Shown here in pieces: positions 42,908 to 52,469 of a stretch of DNA of 64,000 nucleotides. The position numbers and the translations under genes are program-made. The notes under the pieces are model-generated. The model made no database searches, was not told the DNA's origin, and was given only the letters and a program-made list of their open reading frames with translations. Origin of the DNA: Microbacterium terricola (GTDB lineage Bacteria > Actinomycetota > Actinomycetes > Actinomycetales > Microbacteriaceae); contig NZ_AP027141.1 in NCBI RefSeq assembly GCF_027943945.1, positions 2,294,001-2,358,000 of the forward strand. Direction: 5' to 3'. Position 1 is the stretch's first letter. Each line of letters starts with the position of its first letter.

Positions 42908-44491
42908 TCAGTCACGACCGTGATGCGATGCCCGTCCCCACGACGAGCTGAAGTCCTGCAGTCGCATCGCGGGGCGGAGACGCTTCTCCATCTCGCGGTC
43001 GACGAAGTACGACTTCAGCGTATCCCCGGTGAGCTCGTTGCCGATGGCAGCCATGATCATGGACTGGTCGAGCGACAGGTAGCGCTCGGCGATCGTGCCG
43101 CTGTGCACCGCGACGGCGTCGTAGAACCCGCCGGGCCCGTACGCGCCGAGCTCGTCCTCGATCCCGGCGAGGTTCGCCATCACGCCCTTGCGGTCGTACG
43201 GCAGCGCCAGGAAGCTCGCGTGCGGCGTCACCACGCCGTCGCCGAACTCGGGGTCGGGGTTCGTGCCGACCGTGCAGCCGGGGCGGTCGATGTCGACGTC
43301 GGTCTTCTCGACATCGGACATGTAGCCGTCCGATCGCATGCCGGCGAGGTCGACGCCGTACTCCGAGTAGCCGCCGAAGGGGTTCGACGCGGGCGAGAAG
43401 CCCCAGTATCCGTAGCCGGCGTCTTCAGCGTGCTGCTCCTGCACGGCGACGGTGATCGGGTGGTTGAGCCGCCACGACTTCGCGCCCCACTTCGTCTCGG
43501 GTACGAGCAGATCCGGCATCAGCGACTCGAACATGCTCCCGCCCCAGCTCGGCACGAACGACATGCCGTCGTAGGCATACACGCCCTCCCAGACGTCGAA
43601 GCCGCGGTATGTGCGGGTCGTGCCGGAGGGGAGCTGCTCCTGCCAGGCCCAGTCGCAGCCGGGGGGCATCGTGCGGTGGGTGCCGTACAGCGCGGTCGCC
43701 GGGATCTGGCCGTTGGCGATGCCGAGATAGGTGGCGATCCGGCTCTCGCTGACCGTCGTGTCGTAGTGGTGGCAGGTGTAGTACGCCGTCTCGCCCGAGC
43801 CGTTGTACATCGGCTCCGCGACGCTGCAGCCGCTCGGCTCGTCGTCCCAGAAGCCGCCGCGGTTGGTGCCGGCCGGGAGACCGGGGGCGCCGGCCGGGTT
43901 GAAGAACGCCCCGAAGTCCATCGACGCGTACAGCGCTCTCGCCTGCTTCGCCAGTCGCGGTTCGGCCTCGGCGACGATGCGGAGGGATGCTGCCAGCCAC
44001 CCGTTGTCGACTGTCGACAGGAACGGCTCCACCGGGTCGCCGGAGTCGGGCCAGGTGGTGAGCTTCTCCCCCGTCGCCGGGTCGTACCAGTTGTAGAACA
44101 TCCCGCTCGCGTCGTTGCGCTCGAGCGTGGTCAGGGTGTGGAGGGTCGTGCGGATGCGGTCACGCGCGTCGCGCCGGTCGATCAGCCCGAGGTCGCGCGC
44201 GGTCACCGTCGACCAGAGGTATCCGCCGATGTTGGTCGGCGAGGTGTAGGCGGCGGGGCTCGACAGATCGCCCTCGATGTTGTCGGCGGCGAGCCCGGTG
44301 TCGGGGTCGGTCATCGCGTCGAGCGATGCCCAGGTGTCTGCGGCGTAGCGCTGCAGGGTGGCCCTGTCGCCGCTGTGGCCGTGGCCGCTGCCCGTGCCGG
44401 TGGCGACAGCATCCGCCATCGCGGGGGTCGCTGTCGCGATCAGCGCTGCTGTCACCATTGCCGTGATCGTCACGCGCGTGCGTCGTCTCAT
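42908..44491 (-). CDS. Secreted glucoamylase-fold (COG5368/PF10091-like) glycosidase
   Basis: A 527-residue protein with a Sec signal peptide (RRRTRVTITAMVTAALIATA then TPAMADA, cleavage near residue 27). The mature part looks like an alpha/alpha toroid of the 'glycoamylase' family: DNGWLAASLRIVAEAEP, SWGGSMFESLMPDLLVPE, and GYGYWGFSPASNPFGGYSEYG. CAZy family GH144 endo-beta-1,2-glucanases belong to this group, so extracellular cleavage of a beta-glucan is possible but unproven. ATG 44491 has GAGGAGAG at good spacing; ATG 44506 is five codons upstream. It lies in one operon with TetR under the shared operator. Confidence 0.75.
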   Translation of the reverse strand: MRRRTRVTITAMVTAALIATATPAMADAVATGTGSGHGHSGDRATLQRYAADTWASLDAMTDPDTGLAADNIEGDLSSPAAYTSPTNIGGYLWSTVTARDLGLIDRRDARDRIRTTLHTLTTLERNDASGMFYNWYDPATGEKLTTWPDSGDPVEPFLSTVDNGWLAASLRIVAEAEPRLAKQARALYASMDFGAFFNPAGAPGLPAGTNRGGFWDDEPSGCSVAEPMYNGSGETAYYTCHHYDTTVSESRIATYLGIANGQIPATALYGTHRTMPPGCDWAWQEQLPSGTTRTYRGFDVWEGVYAYDGMSFVPSWGGSMFESLMPDLLVPETKWGAKSWRLNHPITVAVQEQHAEDAGYGYWGFSPASNPFGGYSEYGVDLAGMRSDGYMSDVEKTDVDIDRPGCTVGTNPDPEFGDGVVTPHASFLALPYDRKGVMANLAGIEDELGAYGPGGFYDAVAVHSGTIAERYLSLDQSMIMAAIGNELTGDTLKSYFVDREMEKRLRPAMRLQDFSSSWGRASHHGRD

Positions 44492-44538
44492 GGTCGCTCT
44501 CCTCATCGAAAGCAGCTCCCGCGGAGCCGTCCTCTAAA

Positions 44539-44556
44539 ACCTTACGCATATAAGGT
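44539..44556. promoter_or_regulatory. Shared 18-bp operator of the glycosidase-tetR operon
   Basis: ACCTTACGCATATAAGGT is an inverted repeat with half-sites ACCTTA and TAAGGT around a 6-base spacer, 48 bases before the glycosidase start codon. It is the same element as 37744-37761, including part of the spacer. Confidence 0.65.
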
Positions 44557-44585
44557 ATTTGCGCAACCCCTGGCGCGGGGCGGGC

Positions 44586-46064
44586 TCAGCGCGGGGCGTG
44601 GGCCTCGAGGAACTCGTAGACGTCGGTCGTGTCGACGCCGGGGAACGATCCGGTGGGCAGGGTCGCGAGCAGGGTCCGCGGGGTGCGCACGTTCGGCCAC
44701 GAGTTCTCGCGCCACGCCGTCTCGAGGTCGGCCGGGGCCCGGCGGCAGCAGACCTCGACCGAGTGCTTGGACACGCCCCGGTTCGGGGTGTCGCGTCCGA
44801 GGAACCACTTGGTGTCGTCGAATCGCACGCCGACCGAGACCGAGTGGGCGCCCTCGCTCGACGCCTCCACCCGGGCGGTGCACCAGTAGGTGCCGTTGCC
44901 GGTGTCGGTGTACTGGTAGTACGGGTTGAAGTGGTCGTCGACGTCGAAGACGACCCGCGACGTCCACTTCCGGCAGCACATCTGGCCCTCGATCGAGCCG
45001 AGCCGGTCGGTCGGGAAGTTCACGTCGTCGTTCTCGTACGCCTTCGTGATCGTGCCCGACTCGTGCACCTTGAGGAAATGCACGGGGATGCCCAGGTGCA
45101 CGCTCGCGAGGTTCGTGAACCGGTGCGCGGCCGTCTCGTACGAGACCGAGTAGGCGTCGCGGAGGTCTTCGATCGAGATCGCACGGTCCTTCTTCGCGTC
45201 CTGCAGGAACGGCACCGCGTGCGCCTCGGGGATGAGCAGCGCGCCGGTCAGATAGTTCGTCTCGACGCGCTGCCGCAGGAACTCCGCGTAGGAGGTCGGC
45301 TCGCGGTGGCCGAGGATCCGGCTCGACAGCGCCTGCAGCACGGCGGTGCGCGGGTCGCCCTTCGCCGTCAGCCGGCTCGACAGGTACAGCCGCCCGTTCT
45401 TGATGTCTGCGACGCTGCGCGTGGTCTGCGGCAGGTCGGGCACGTAGTGCAGCGTGAAGCCGAGATGCGCGGCGATGTCGGATGCTGTGCGCTGCGTGAG
45501 CGGGCCGCCCGGGTGGTCGACGGCCTCGAGGATGCGGCCGGCCTGGGCCTCGAGGTCGGCGAAGTAGTTGCTCTGCGTGCGCATGAGCCGCCGCAGCGCC
45601 ACGTTCGCGCGGCGCGCCTCCTCCGGGGTGGCAGCACGCTCGTCGCGGAGGCGGTCGATCTCGGCCTGCAGGGCGAGCATGGTCTTGAGGGCGTCGGTCG
45701 GCACGGTCTTGGCGATCCGGAACGGCTCGATGCCGAGCGCCTGGAACGTCGGCCCCTTCATCGCCCGCTCGAGCTGGATCTCCAGCTGCGCCCGCTCGTC
45801 GAGCGGCTCCGACTCGAGCAGGGCGTCGAGGGTGGTGCCGATCGCCCGAGCGATCGCCTGCAGCAGGGTCAGCTTCGCTTCGCGCTTGCCGTTCTCGATC
45901 ATCGACAGCTGGCTCGGCACGCGTCCGACCGCCGCGGCCAGCTCGTCGAGGGTCATGCCGCGCTCGGAGCGGAGCTGACGGATGCGTCGGCCGATCGTGA
46001 GGGAGTCCACCTCTTCATCGTCGGGCAGTTCGGCGACCGGGCCGCGGGACGTCGTCATCGTCAT
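44586..46064 (-). CDS. ramB: RamB-type regulator of acetate metabolism
   Basis: A 492-residue XRE-type regulator of the short-chain fatty acyl regulator family. The helix-turn-helix is at residues ~24-80 (IRQLRSERGMTLDELAAAVG). The middle is a degenerate ImmA/IrrE-like region without HExxH, and the C-terminal domain has conserved Cys pairs (MCCRKW, VCCRRA). RamB in corynebacteria and mycobacteria represses the glyoxylate-shunt genes aceA and aceB in the absence of acetate. Here it is divergent from exactly those genes. The start ATG 46064 lies 126 bases from aceB. Confidence 0.9.
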   Translation of the reverse strand: MTMTTSRGPVAELPDDEEVDSLTIGRRIRQLRSERGMTLDELAAAVGRVPSQLSMIENGKREAKLTLLQAIARAIGTTLDALLESEPLDERAQLEIQLERAMKGPTFQALGIEPFRIAKTVPTDALKTMLALQAEIDRLRDERAATPEEARRANVALRRLMRTQSNYFADLEAQAGRILEAVDHPGGPLTQRTASDIAAHLGFTLHYVPDLPQTTRSVADIKNGRLYLSSRLTAKGDPRTAVLQALSSRILGHREPTSYAEFLRQRVETNYLTGALLIPEAHAVPFLQDAKKDRAISIEDLRDAYSVSYETAAHRFTNLASVHLGIPVHFLKVHESGTITKAYENDDVNFPTDRLGSIEGQMCCRKWTSRVVFDVDDHFNPYYQYTDTGNGTYWCTARVEASSEGAHSVSVGVRFDDTKWFLGRDTPNRGVSKHSVEVCCRRAPADLETAWRENSWPNVRTPRTLLATLPTGSFPGVDTTDVYEFLEAHAPR

Positions 46065-46071
46065 GCGGCGA

Positions 46072-46102
46072 TTCTGTCACGAAACGAGAATTCTGCCGAA
46101 AC
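46072..46102. promoter_or_regulatory. Direct repeats in the ramB-aceB promoter region
   Basis: TTCTGTCACGAAAC (46072-46085) and TTCTGCCGAAAC (46091-46102) form an imperfect direct repeat between the divergent genes. It is a candidate RamB site, although it is not the published AAAACTTTGCAAA-type consensus. Confidence 0.4.
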
Positions 46103-46190
46103 TTCACGCCCGATTTGGCCAGACCGGGCCGTGAACTTCTCTCAGAGTGGTGACACGACCTCCCGCACCGCCAACAGGAAAGGCACGGCC

Positions 46191-47840
46191 ATGACACCTC
46201 CCGCCACGGGCATCGCACCCACCCGCATGATCGAGGTCACGGGCCCGGTCCGCGAACGCTACGACGAGATCCTCACCACCGAGGCGACGGCGTTCCTCGC
46301 GGAGCTGCACCACCGGTTCGCCTCGCGCCGCCACGACCGGCTCGCCGACCGGATGCGCCGCCGGTTCGAGATCGGCAACGGCCACGACCCGCAGTTCCGC
46401 GACGACACCCGCCACATCCGTGAGGACGCCGACTGGAAGGTCGCCGGAGCCGGCCCCGGCCTCGAGGACCGCCGTGTCGAGATCACCGGTCCGACCGACC
46501 CGAAGATGACGATCAACGCCCTCAACTCGGGTGCCAAGGTCTGGCTCGCCGACCAGGAGGACGCTACGAGCCCCACCTGGAGGAACGTCATCGAGGGCCA
46601 GCTCTCGCTGCGCGACGCGATCCGCGGCGAGCTGCGCTTCACCAGCCCGGAGGGCAAGACCTACGAGGTCACCGCCGAGCAGACGCCGACGATCGTCATG
46701 CGGCCCCGCGGCTGGCACCTCGTCGAGAAGCACATCCGCTTCACCGACCGTGCCGGCAGGGCGATGGACGCCTCCGGGTCCCTGGTCGACTTCGGCCTGT
46801 ACTTCTTCCACAACGCGACGCAGCTCATCGCGAACGGCCGCGGCCCCTACTTCTACCTCGCCAAGATCGAGTCGAGCGAAGAGGCGAAGCTGTGGGACGA
46901 CGTGTTCACCTTCAGCGAGGAGTACATCGGCATCCCCCACGGCACGATCCGCGCGACGGTGCTCATCGAGACGCTGCCTGCGGCGTTCGAGATGGAGGAG
47001 ATCCTGTTCGAGCTGCGCGACCACGTCGCGGGGCTGAATGCCGGCCGCTGGGACTACATCTTCTCGATGATCAAGAACTACCGCGGTCGCGGCGCCCGCT
47101 TCGTCCTGCCCGACCGCAGCCAGGTGACCATGACGGTGCCGTTCATGCGGGCGTACACCGAGCTGCTGGTCAAGACGTGCCACCAGCGCGGTGCCTTCGC
47201 GATCGGCGGCATGAGCGCGTTCATCCCGAACCGCCGCGACCCCGAGGTGACCGCGCACGCGTTCGAGAAGGTCGCCGCCGACAAGAAGCGCGAGGCGGGC
47301 GACGGCTTCGACGGCACCTGGGTCGCCCACCCCGACCTGATCCCGGTGGCGCGCGCGGAGTTCGACGCGGTGCTGGGCGACCGCCCGAATCAGATCGACC
47401 GCCTGCGCCCCGAGGTGTCGGTCCGGGCGGAGGACCTGCTCGACGTGCACATCGGGCTGCCGATCACCGCGGAGGGCGTGTACGGCAACGTGTCGGTCGC
47501 CATCCGCTACATCGAGGCGTGGCTGCGCGGCCTCGGCGCCGTGGCCATCGACAACCTCATGGAGGATGCCGCCACCGCCGAGATCAGCCGCAGCCAGGTG
47601 TGGCAGTGGATCCACCAGGACCGCATCACCGACGACGGCACGCACATCACCCACGAGTACATCGAGGGGCTGATCGAGCGCGTGCTCGCCGAGGTCGACC
47701 GTCCCGAGTCGACCCCCGGGGCAGTCGCCGACCGCTTCGACGATGCCGCGGCCGTGTTCCGAGAGGTCGCGCTCGGCGAGGAGTTCCCGATGTTCCTGAC
47801 CGTGCCCGCCTACGCGAAGTACCTCGTCGAGGGCGAGTGA
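46191..47840 (+). CDS. aceB: Malate synthase A
   Basis: A 549-residue malate synthase of form A, condensing glyoxylate with acetyl-CoA to malate. Family regions are intact: LADQEDATSPTW, GPYFYLAKIESSEEAKLWDDVF and the signature GLNAGRWDYIFSMIKNYR. ATG 46191 follows AGGAAAGG; a much longer open frame upstream is antisense to ramB and is not used. It lies 51 bases before aceA, so the two shunt enzymes are co-expressed for growth on acetate or fatty acids. Confidence 0.97.
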   Translation: MTPPATGIAPTRMIEVTGPVRERYDEILTTEATAFLAELHHRFASRRHDRLADRMRRRFEIGNGHDPQFRDDTRHIREDADWKVAGAGPGLEDRRVEITGPTDPKMTINALNSGAKVWLADQEDATSPTWRNVIEGQLSLRDAIRGELRFTSPEGKTYEVTAEQTPTIVMRPRGWHLVEKHIRFTDRAGRAMDASGSLVDFGLYFFHNATQLIANGRGPYFYLAKIESSEEAKLWDDVFTFSEEYIGIPHGTIRATVLIETLPAAFEMEEILFELRDHVAGLNAGRWDYIFSMIKNYRGRGARFVLPDRSQVTMTVPFMRAYTELLVKTCHQRGAFAIGGMSAFIPNRRDPEVTAHAFEKVAADKKREAGDGFDGTWVAHPDLIPVARAEFDAVLGDRPNQIDRLRPEVSVRAEDLLDVHIGLPITAEGVYGNVSVAIRYIEAWLRGLGAVAIDNLMEDAATAEISRSQVWQWIHQDRITDDGTHITHEYIEGLIERVLAEVDRPESTPGAVADRFDDAAAVFREVALGEEFPMFLTVPAYAKYLVEGE

Positions 47841-47891
47841 CCCCACCGCGGCCCGCCGCGCCATCCGACCTCACCACATGAAAGAGACGAC

Positions 47892-49487
47892 ATGACCACC
47901 TATCAGACCGACATCGAGTCCATCGAGGCCCTGAAGCAGCAGCAGGGCTCCAGCTGGGACGCCATCAACCCCGAGTACGTCGCGAGGATGCGAGCACAGA
48001 ACCGCTTCAAGACGGGGCTGGAGATCGCGCAGTACACGGCGGACATCATGCGCCGCGACATGGCCGAGTACGACGCCGATTCGTCGGTGTACACCCAGTC
48101 CCTCGGGGTCTGGCACGGCTTCATCGGGCAGCAGAAGCTCATCTCGATCAAGAAGCACCTCAAGAGCACGAACAAGCGCTACCTCTACCTGTCCGGCTGG
48201 ATGGTGGCCGCGCTCCGCTCCGAGTTCGGCCCGCTGCCCGACCAGTCGATGCACGAGAAGACCTCGGTTCCGGCGCTGATCGAGGAGCTGTACACCTTCC
48301 TCCGTCAGGCCGACGCCCGCGAGCTCGACCTGCTCTTCACGAGGCTCGACGGCGCGCGTGCCGCCGGCGACGACACGGCCGTCGAGTTCATCCAGTCGCA
48401 GATCGACACCTACGAGACCCACGTGGTGCCGATCATCGCCGACATCGACGCCGGCTTCGGCAACCCCGAGGCGACGTACCTGCTGGCGAAGAAGATGATC
48501 GAGGCCGGCGCATGCGCCATCCAGATCGAGAACCAGGTCTCGGATGAGAAGCAGTGCGGCCACCAGGACGGCAAAGTCACGGTTCCGCACGACGACTTCA
48601 TCGCGAAGCTCAACGCGGTCCGCTACGCGTTCCTCGAGCTGGGCATCGACAACGGCGTGATCGTCGCACGGACCGACTCGCTCGGCGCAGGTCTCACCCA
48701 GAAGCTCGCGGTCTCGCACACCGCCGGCGACCTGGGCGACCAGTACAACGCGTTCCTCGACGTCGACGCGATCGACGCGGACGACCTCAGCGACGGCGAC
48801 GTGATCCTCCGCCGGGAAGGCAGGATGCTGCGCCCCAAGCGCCTCGCGAGCAACCTGTACCAGTTCCGCTCCGGGACGGGCGAGGAGCGCTGCGTGCTGG
48901 ACTGCATCACGTCGCTGCGCAACGGCGCCGACCTGCTCTGGATCGAGACCGAAAAGCCGCACGTCGAGCAGATCGCCGGGATGGTCGATGAGATCCGCAA
49001 GGTCATCCCGAACGCGAAGCTCGTCTACAACAACAGCCCGTCGTTCAACTGGACCCTCAACTTCCGTCAGCAGGCCTACGACCTCCTGCTCGCCGAGGGC
49101 GCCGACGTGTCGGGCTACGACCGCGCGGACCTCATGAACGTCGCGTACGACGACACCGAGCTCGCGCAGCTGGCCGACGAGAAGATCCGCTCGTTCCAGA
49201 AGGACGGGTCGGCTCGCGCGGGGATCTTCCACCACCTGATCACCCTGCCGACCTACCACACGGCTGCGCTGTCGACGGATGACCTGGCCAAGGGGTACTT
49301 CGGCTCCGAGGGCATGCTCGCCTACGTCAAGGGCGTGCAGCGCCGCGAGATCCGCGAGGGCATCGCCACGGTCAAGCACCAGAACATGGCGGGCAGCGAC
49401 ATCGGCGACAACCACAAGGAGTACTTCGCCGGAGACGCCGCCCTCAAGGCCGGCGGCAAGGACAACACCATGAACCAGTTCGGCTGA
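47892..49487 (+). CDS. aceA: Isocitrate lyase
   Basis: A 531-residue isocitrate lyase, cleaving isocitrate to succinate and glyoxylate. The active-site signature reads KQCGHQDGK with Cys222 and His224, and the metal-site region [21 protein letters not shown] is intact. The KQCGH form and ~530-residue length match the Pseudomonas-type enzyme rather than the ~430-residue E. coli type. The succinate it yields and that made by the GABA operon feed the same pool. It ends at a strong terminator. Confidence 0.97.
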   Translation: MTTYQTDIESIEALKQQQGSSWDAINPEYVARMRAQNRFKTGLEIAQYTADIMRRDMAEYDADSSVYTQSLGVWHGFIGQQKLISIKKHLKSTNKRYLYLSGWMVAALRSEFGPLPDQSMHEKTSVPALIEELYTFLRQADARELDLLFTRLDGARAAGDDTAVEFIQSQIDTYETHVVPIIADIDAGFGNPEATYLLAKKMIEAGACAIQIENQVSDEKQCGHQDGKVTVPHDDFIAKLNAVRYAFLELGIDNGVIVARTDSLGAGLTQKLAVSHTAGDLGDQYNAFLDVDAIDADDLSDGDVILRREGRMLRPKRLASNLYQFRSGTGEERCVLDCITSLRNGADLLWIETEKPHVEQIAGMVDEIRKVIPNAKLVYNNSPSFNWTLNFRQQAYDLLLAEGADVSGYDRADLMNVAYDDTELAQLADEKIRSFQKDGSARAGIFHHLITLPTYHTAALSTDDLAKGYFGSEGMLAYVKGVQRREIREGIATVKHQNMAGSDIGDNHKEYFAGDAALKAGGKDNTMNQFG

Positions 49488-49501
49488 GCCGCACCTTCCC
49501 C

Positions 49502-49544
49502 GCACGGATGCTGCGGGCCCCACCCGGGCCCGCAGCATCCGTGC
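49502..49544 (+). terminator. Strong aceA terminator
   Basis: A 19-bp perfect stem (49502-49520 with 49526-49544, loop CACCC) begins 14 bases after the aceA stop. Both arms contain the enriched octamer as an inverted pair, GGATGCTGC and GCAGCATCC. A third copy (CAGCATCC) lies at 49555. Confidence 0.85.
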
Positions 49545-49686
49545 GTCTGCGCCGCAGCATCCGTCTATCGAGACACCGGCGAGCCGAGGAGAATCGGCGA
49601 TCCGAGGATGTTCTGCCGACGAATTGTCCTCGGTTCGCCGATCGTCCTCATGACCGGCACGCAGTGGACGGACGCGACCACGCGAC

Positions 49687-49692
49687 TAGGCT
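49687..49692 (+). promoter_or_regulatory. -10 box for leaderless aminotransferase gene
   Basis: TAGGCT lies seven bases before the GTG at 49700, with no Shine-Dalgarno sequence between them, which fits a leaderless mRNA. Confidence 0.45.
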
Positions 49693-49699
49693 CGAAACC

Positions 49700-50899
49700 G
49701 TGACAGAACGCGCCCCGCTCTCCCGCAAACTCGCCGCCATCGCCGAATCGGCGACCCTCAAGGTCGACGCGAAGGCGAAAGCCCTCCAGGCCGCCGGTCG
49801 CCCGGTGATCAGCTACGCCGCCGGCGAGCCGGACTTCGCCACGCCGAGCTTCATCGTCGATGCGGCGTCCCGCGCGCTCGAGGACCCCGCGAACTTCCGC
49901 TACACCCCCGCCGCCGGCCTGCCCGTGCTGCGCGAGGCGATCGCCGCCAAGACGCTGCGCGACTCGGGCCTCGAGGTCACGCCCGCGCAGGTCATTGTCA
50001 CCAACGGCGGCAAGCAGGCCGTCTACCAGGCCTTCCAGGCCGTCGTGAACCCCGGCGACGAGGTGCTCCTGCCCGCACCCTACTGGACCACGTACCCCGA
50101 GGCGATCGCGCTGGCCGACGGCATCCCCGTCGAGGTGTTCGCCGGAGCCGACCAGGACTACAAGGTCACGGTCGACCAACTCGAGGCCGCTCGCACCGAC
50201 AAGACGACCGCGCTCGTCTTCGTCTCGCCGTCAAACCCCACCGGCTCGGTCTACTCCCCCGAGGAGACCAAGGCCATCGGCGAATGGGCCGTCGAGCACG
50301 GCATCTGGATCATCTCCGACGAGATCTACCAGAACCTCGTCTACGAAGGCGCCCGCGCCGTGTCGATCGTCGAGGCGGTGCCGGATGCTGCGGCCCAGAC
50401 GATCCTCGTGAACGGCGTCGCCAAGACCTACGCCATGACCGGCTGGCGCGTGGGCTGGATGGTCGGCCCGGCCGACGCCATCAAGGTCGCCGCGAACCTG
50501 CAGTCGCACCTCAGCTCGAACGTCAACAACATCGCGCAGCGCGCCGCACTGGCCGCGCTCACCGGCCCGCAGACCGAGGCCGAGGCGATGCGCCAGGCGT
50601 TCGACCGTCGCCGTCAGCTGATCGTCGCCGAGCTGTCGAAGATCGACGGCGTCGTGGTGCCGAACCCGCTCGGGGCGTTCTACGTCTACCCCGACGTGCG
50701 CGGCCTGCTCAACCGGGAGTGGGCAGGCGTCACGCCGACCACTTCGCTCGAGCTCGCCGACCTCATCCTCGAGAAGGCCGAGGTCGCCGTGGTGCCCGGT
50801 GAGGCGTTCGGCCCGTCCGGCTACCTGCGCCTGTCGTACGCGCTCGGGGACGACCAGCTGCTCGAGGGCGTGCAGCGCCTGCAGCAGCTGTTCCGCTGA
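49700..50899 (+). CDS. aspC: Class I aminotransferase, probable aspartate aminotransferase
   Basis: A 399-residue PLP enzyme of subgroup I-gamma. The N-terminal motif [12 protein letters not shown], the substrate motif [14 protein letters not shown] and the Schiff-base Lys242 in [16 protein letters not shown] are present. It most likely interconverts aspartate/2-oxoglutarate and oxaloacetate/glutamate. The GTG start gives the typical family N-terminus [14 protein letters not shown]. It is convergent with murB, six bases apart. In related genomes an aminotransferase of this type sits close to the tRNA-Trp/secE block. Confidence 0.88.
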   Translation: MTERAPLSRKLAAIAESATLKVDAKAKALQAAGRPVISYAAGEPDFATPSFIVDAASRALEDPANFRYTPAAGLPVLREAIAAKTLRDSGLEVTPAQVIVTNGGKQAVYQAFQAVVNPGDEVLLPAPYWTTYPEAIALADGIPVEVFAGADQDYKVTVDQLEAARTDKTTALVFVSPSNPTGSVYSPEETKAIGEWAVEHGIWIISDEIYQNLVYEGARAVSIVEAVPDAAAQTILVNGVAKTYAMTGWRVGWMVGPADAIKVAANLQSHLSSNVNNIAQRAALAALTGPQTEAEAMRQAFDRRRQLIVAELSKIDGVVVPNPLGAFYVYPDVRGLLNREWAGVTPTTSLELADLILEKAEVAVVPGEAFGPSGYLRLSYALGDDQLLEGVQRLQQLFR

Positions 50900-50905
50900 C
50901 CGCGG

Positions 50906-52042
50906 CTACAGCTCGACGCCGACGAGCACGGGTTCGGGCTGCAGGATCAGCCCGAACTCGGACTGCACCCGCCCCTGGATGAACCGCGCCAGCTCGGCGA
51001 TCTCCTCGGCGGTCGCGTCGCCGCGGTTCGTGAGGGCCAGGGCGTGCTTGGTCGACAGCCCGGCGCGTGAGCGCGGGAAGCGGAAGCCCTTGCGGAGCCC
51101 GGAGTGCTCGATCAGCCAGGCCGCGCTCACCTTGACGTCCGGCACGGAGGTCTCGCGCGGCGGGATGTAGCCGTCGAAACTGCCGAGCGGGATCACGAGG
51201 GTCGGCGCCGGCGCGGCGGGGAGGGGCCACCGAGGGCACGCGTCGGGCAGGGTGCGAGCGAACTGCGCGGAGACGATGGCGTTCTGGAAGAACGAGCCCG
51301 CGCTGTACGTGTCGGGGTCGGCGTCGTCGAGAACCATGCCCTTGCGCGCGCGGGTGGCGAGCACGTGGTCGCGGATCCACTGCAGCGTGACGGTCGCGCC
51401 GGGCTCGAGGCCGAGGGCGGTGCGCAGCTGGTCGCCGGCGACCTCGAAGGCGCCCTGCCCGACGTCGGCGAGTTCGAGCGTGACCGAGAGGATCACGGCG
51501 GGCCGCTCGGGCACGGAGCCGTAGTGGTGCTTCAGCACCGAGGTGCGGAAGCCGAGTCCGAGCTCCGCGGCGGGCACGGTCGACACCTCGCCGGTGGCCG
51601 CGTCGATGAGCTCGACCTCGACGAGGCTCTGCACGATCTCCTGACCGTAGGCGCCGATGTTCTGCACGGGCGCCGCGCCGATCGTGCCGGGGATGCCTGA
51701 CATCGCTTCGATCCCGGCGAGTCCGTCCGCGACCGCGGCGGCGACGGCGGCGTCCCAGCTGTGACCTGCCTGCGCCTTGAGGCGCACGAAGCCGTCGCGG
51801 GGCGACGGCATCCGCTCGATCCCCTGGGTGAGCACGCGCACGACGGTGCCCGGGAACGGGTCGTCTCCGACCAGCAGGTTCGAGCCGCCGCCGAGCACCA
51901 GCCACTCGTCGCCGTCGGCCCACACCTCGCGGAGCGCATCGACGAGCTCCTCGCTCGTGTGCGCGTCGATCATGCGCTCAGGAGCGGCGCCCGTGCGCAG
52001 GGTGGTGAGCTGCTTCAGCGGCAGCGGGGTGATCTCGGGCAT
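50906..52042 (-). CDS. murB: UDP-N-acetylenolpyruvoylglucosamine reductase
   Basis: A 378-residue FAD enzyme of peptidoglycan synthesis, reducing UDP-GlcNAc-enolpyruvate to UDP-MurNAc with NADPH. FAD-binding VLGGGSNLLVGDD, GIPGTIGAAPVQNIGAYGQE and the catalytic-Ser region SAGSFFQNAIVS are intact; the C-terminal Glu lies in EFGLILQPEPVLVG. The start is four bases after the MaoC gene stop, so murB is co-transcribed with the dehydratase pair. Confidence 0.96.
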   Translation of the reverse strand: MPEITPLPLKQLTTLRTGAAPERMIDAHTSEELVDALREVWADGDEWLVLGGGSNLLVGDDPFPGTVVRVLTQGIERMPSPRDGFVRLKAQAGHSWDAAVAAAVADGLAGIEAMSGIPGTIGAAPVQNIGAYGQEIVQSLVEVELIDAATGEVSTVPAAELGLGFRTSVLKHHYGSVPERPAVILSVTLELADVGQGAFEVAGDQLRTALGLEPGATVTLQWIRDHVLATRARKGMVLDDADPDTYSAGSFFQNAIVSAQFARTLPDACPRWPLPAAPAPTLVIPLGSFDGYIPPRETSVPDVKVSAAWLIEHSGLRKGFRFPRSRAGLSTKHALALTNRGDATAEEIAELARFIQGRVQSEFGLILQPEPVLVGVEL

Positions 52043-52046
52043 GCTG

Positions 52047-52469
52047 TCAGTCGACCCGCACGCGCACCTGCGCCTTGCCGAGCACGGTGGTCTCGCCGAA
52101 GGTGACGGTCAGGTCGATGCGGGCGGCACCCTCTTCGACGGCGCCGACCTTGGCGACGACCGTGAGGTCTGCGCCGTCCTCGGCGTCGACCACCACGGGC
52201 CGGGTGAACCGCACGCCGTACTCGAGGATGCGGCCGGAGTCGCCGAGCCACGGCACGAGCGTCTCGACGGCCAGGCCCATGGTCAGCATCCCGTGCGCCA
52301 GGACGCCCGGCAGACCCACGCGGGCGGCGACGTCGTCGCGGAAGTGGATGGGGTTGAAGTCTCCGGACGCTCCGGCGTAGCGCACCAGCGACTCACGGGT
52401 GAGATGGATGCTGCGCTCGGCGACGATGTCGCCCACCACCACGGTCCCTGAGCTCGTCGAAGGGGTCAC
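52047..52469 (-). CDS. MaoC-type (3R)-hydroxyacyl dehydratase, HadB-like
   Basis: A 140-residue hot-dog-fold dehydratase. The MaoC signature is complete: RYAGASGDFNPIHFRDDVAARVGLPGVLAHGMLTMGLA, with catalytic Asp and His. In mycobacteria the HadA/HadB pair dehydrates 3-hydroxyacyl-ACP in fatty acid synthase II. Here the pair is next to murB, as in many actinobacteria, though the physiological role outside mycolate makers is unclear. GTG 52469 overlaps the stop of the HadA-like gene by four bases. Confidence 0.88.
   Translation of the reverse strand: MTPSTSSGTVVVGDIVAERSIHLTRESLVRYAGASGDFNPIHFRDDVAARVGLPGVLAHGMLTMGLAVETLVPWLGDSGRILEYGVRFTRPVVVDAEDGADLTVVAKVGAVEEGAARIDLTVTFGETTVLGKAQVRVRVD

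Noticed and set aside
44559..46190. Upstream extension that would make malate synthase a 1093-residue fusion.
   Set aside because: The extension is antisense to ramB and unrelated to any malate synthase. ATG 46191 has a good ribosome binding site and gives the normal length.
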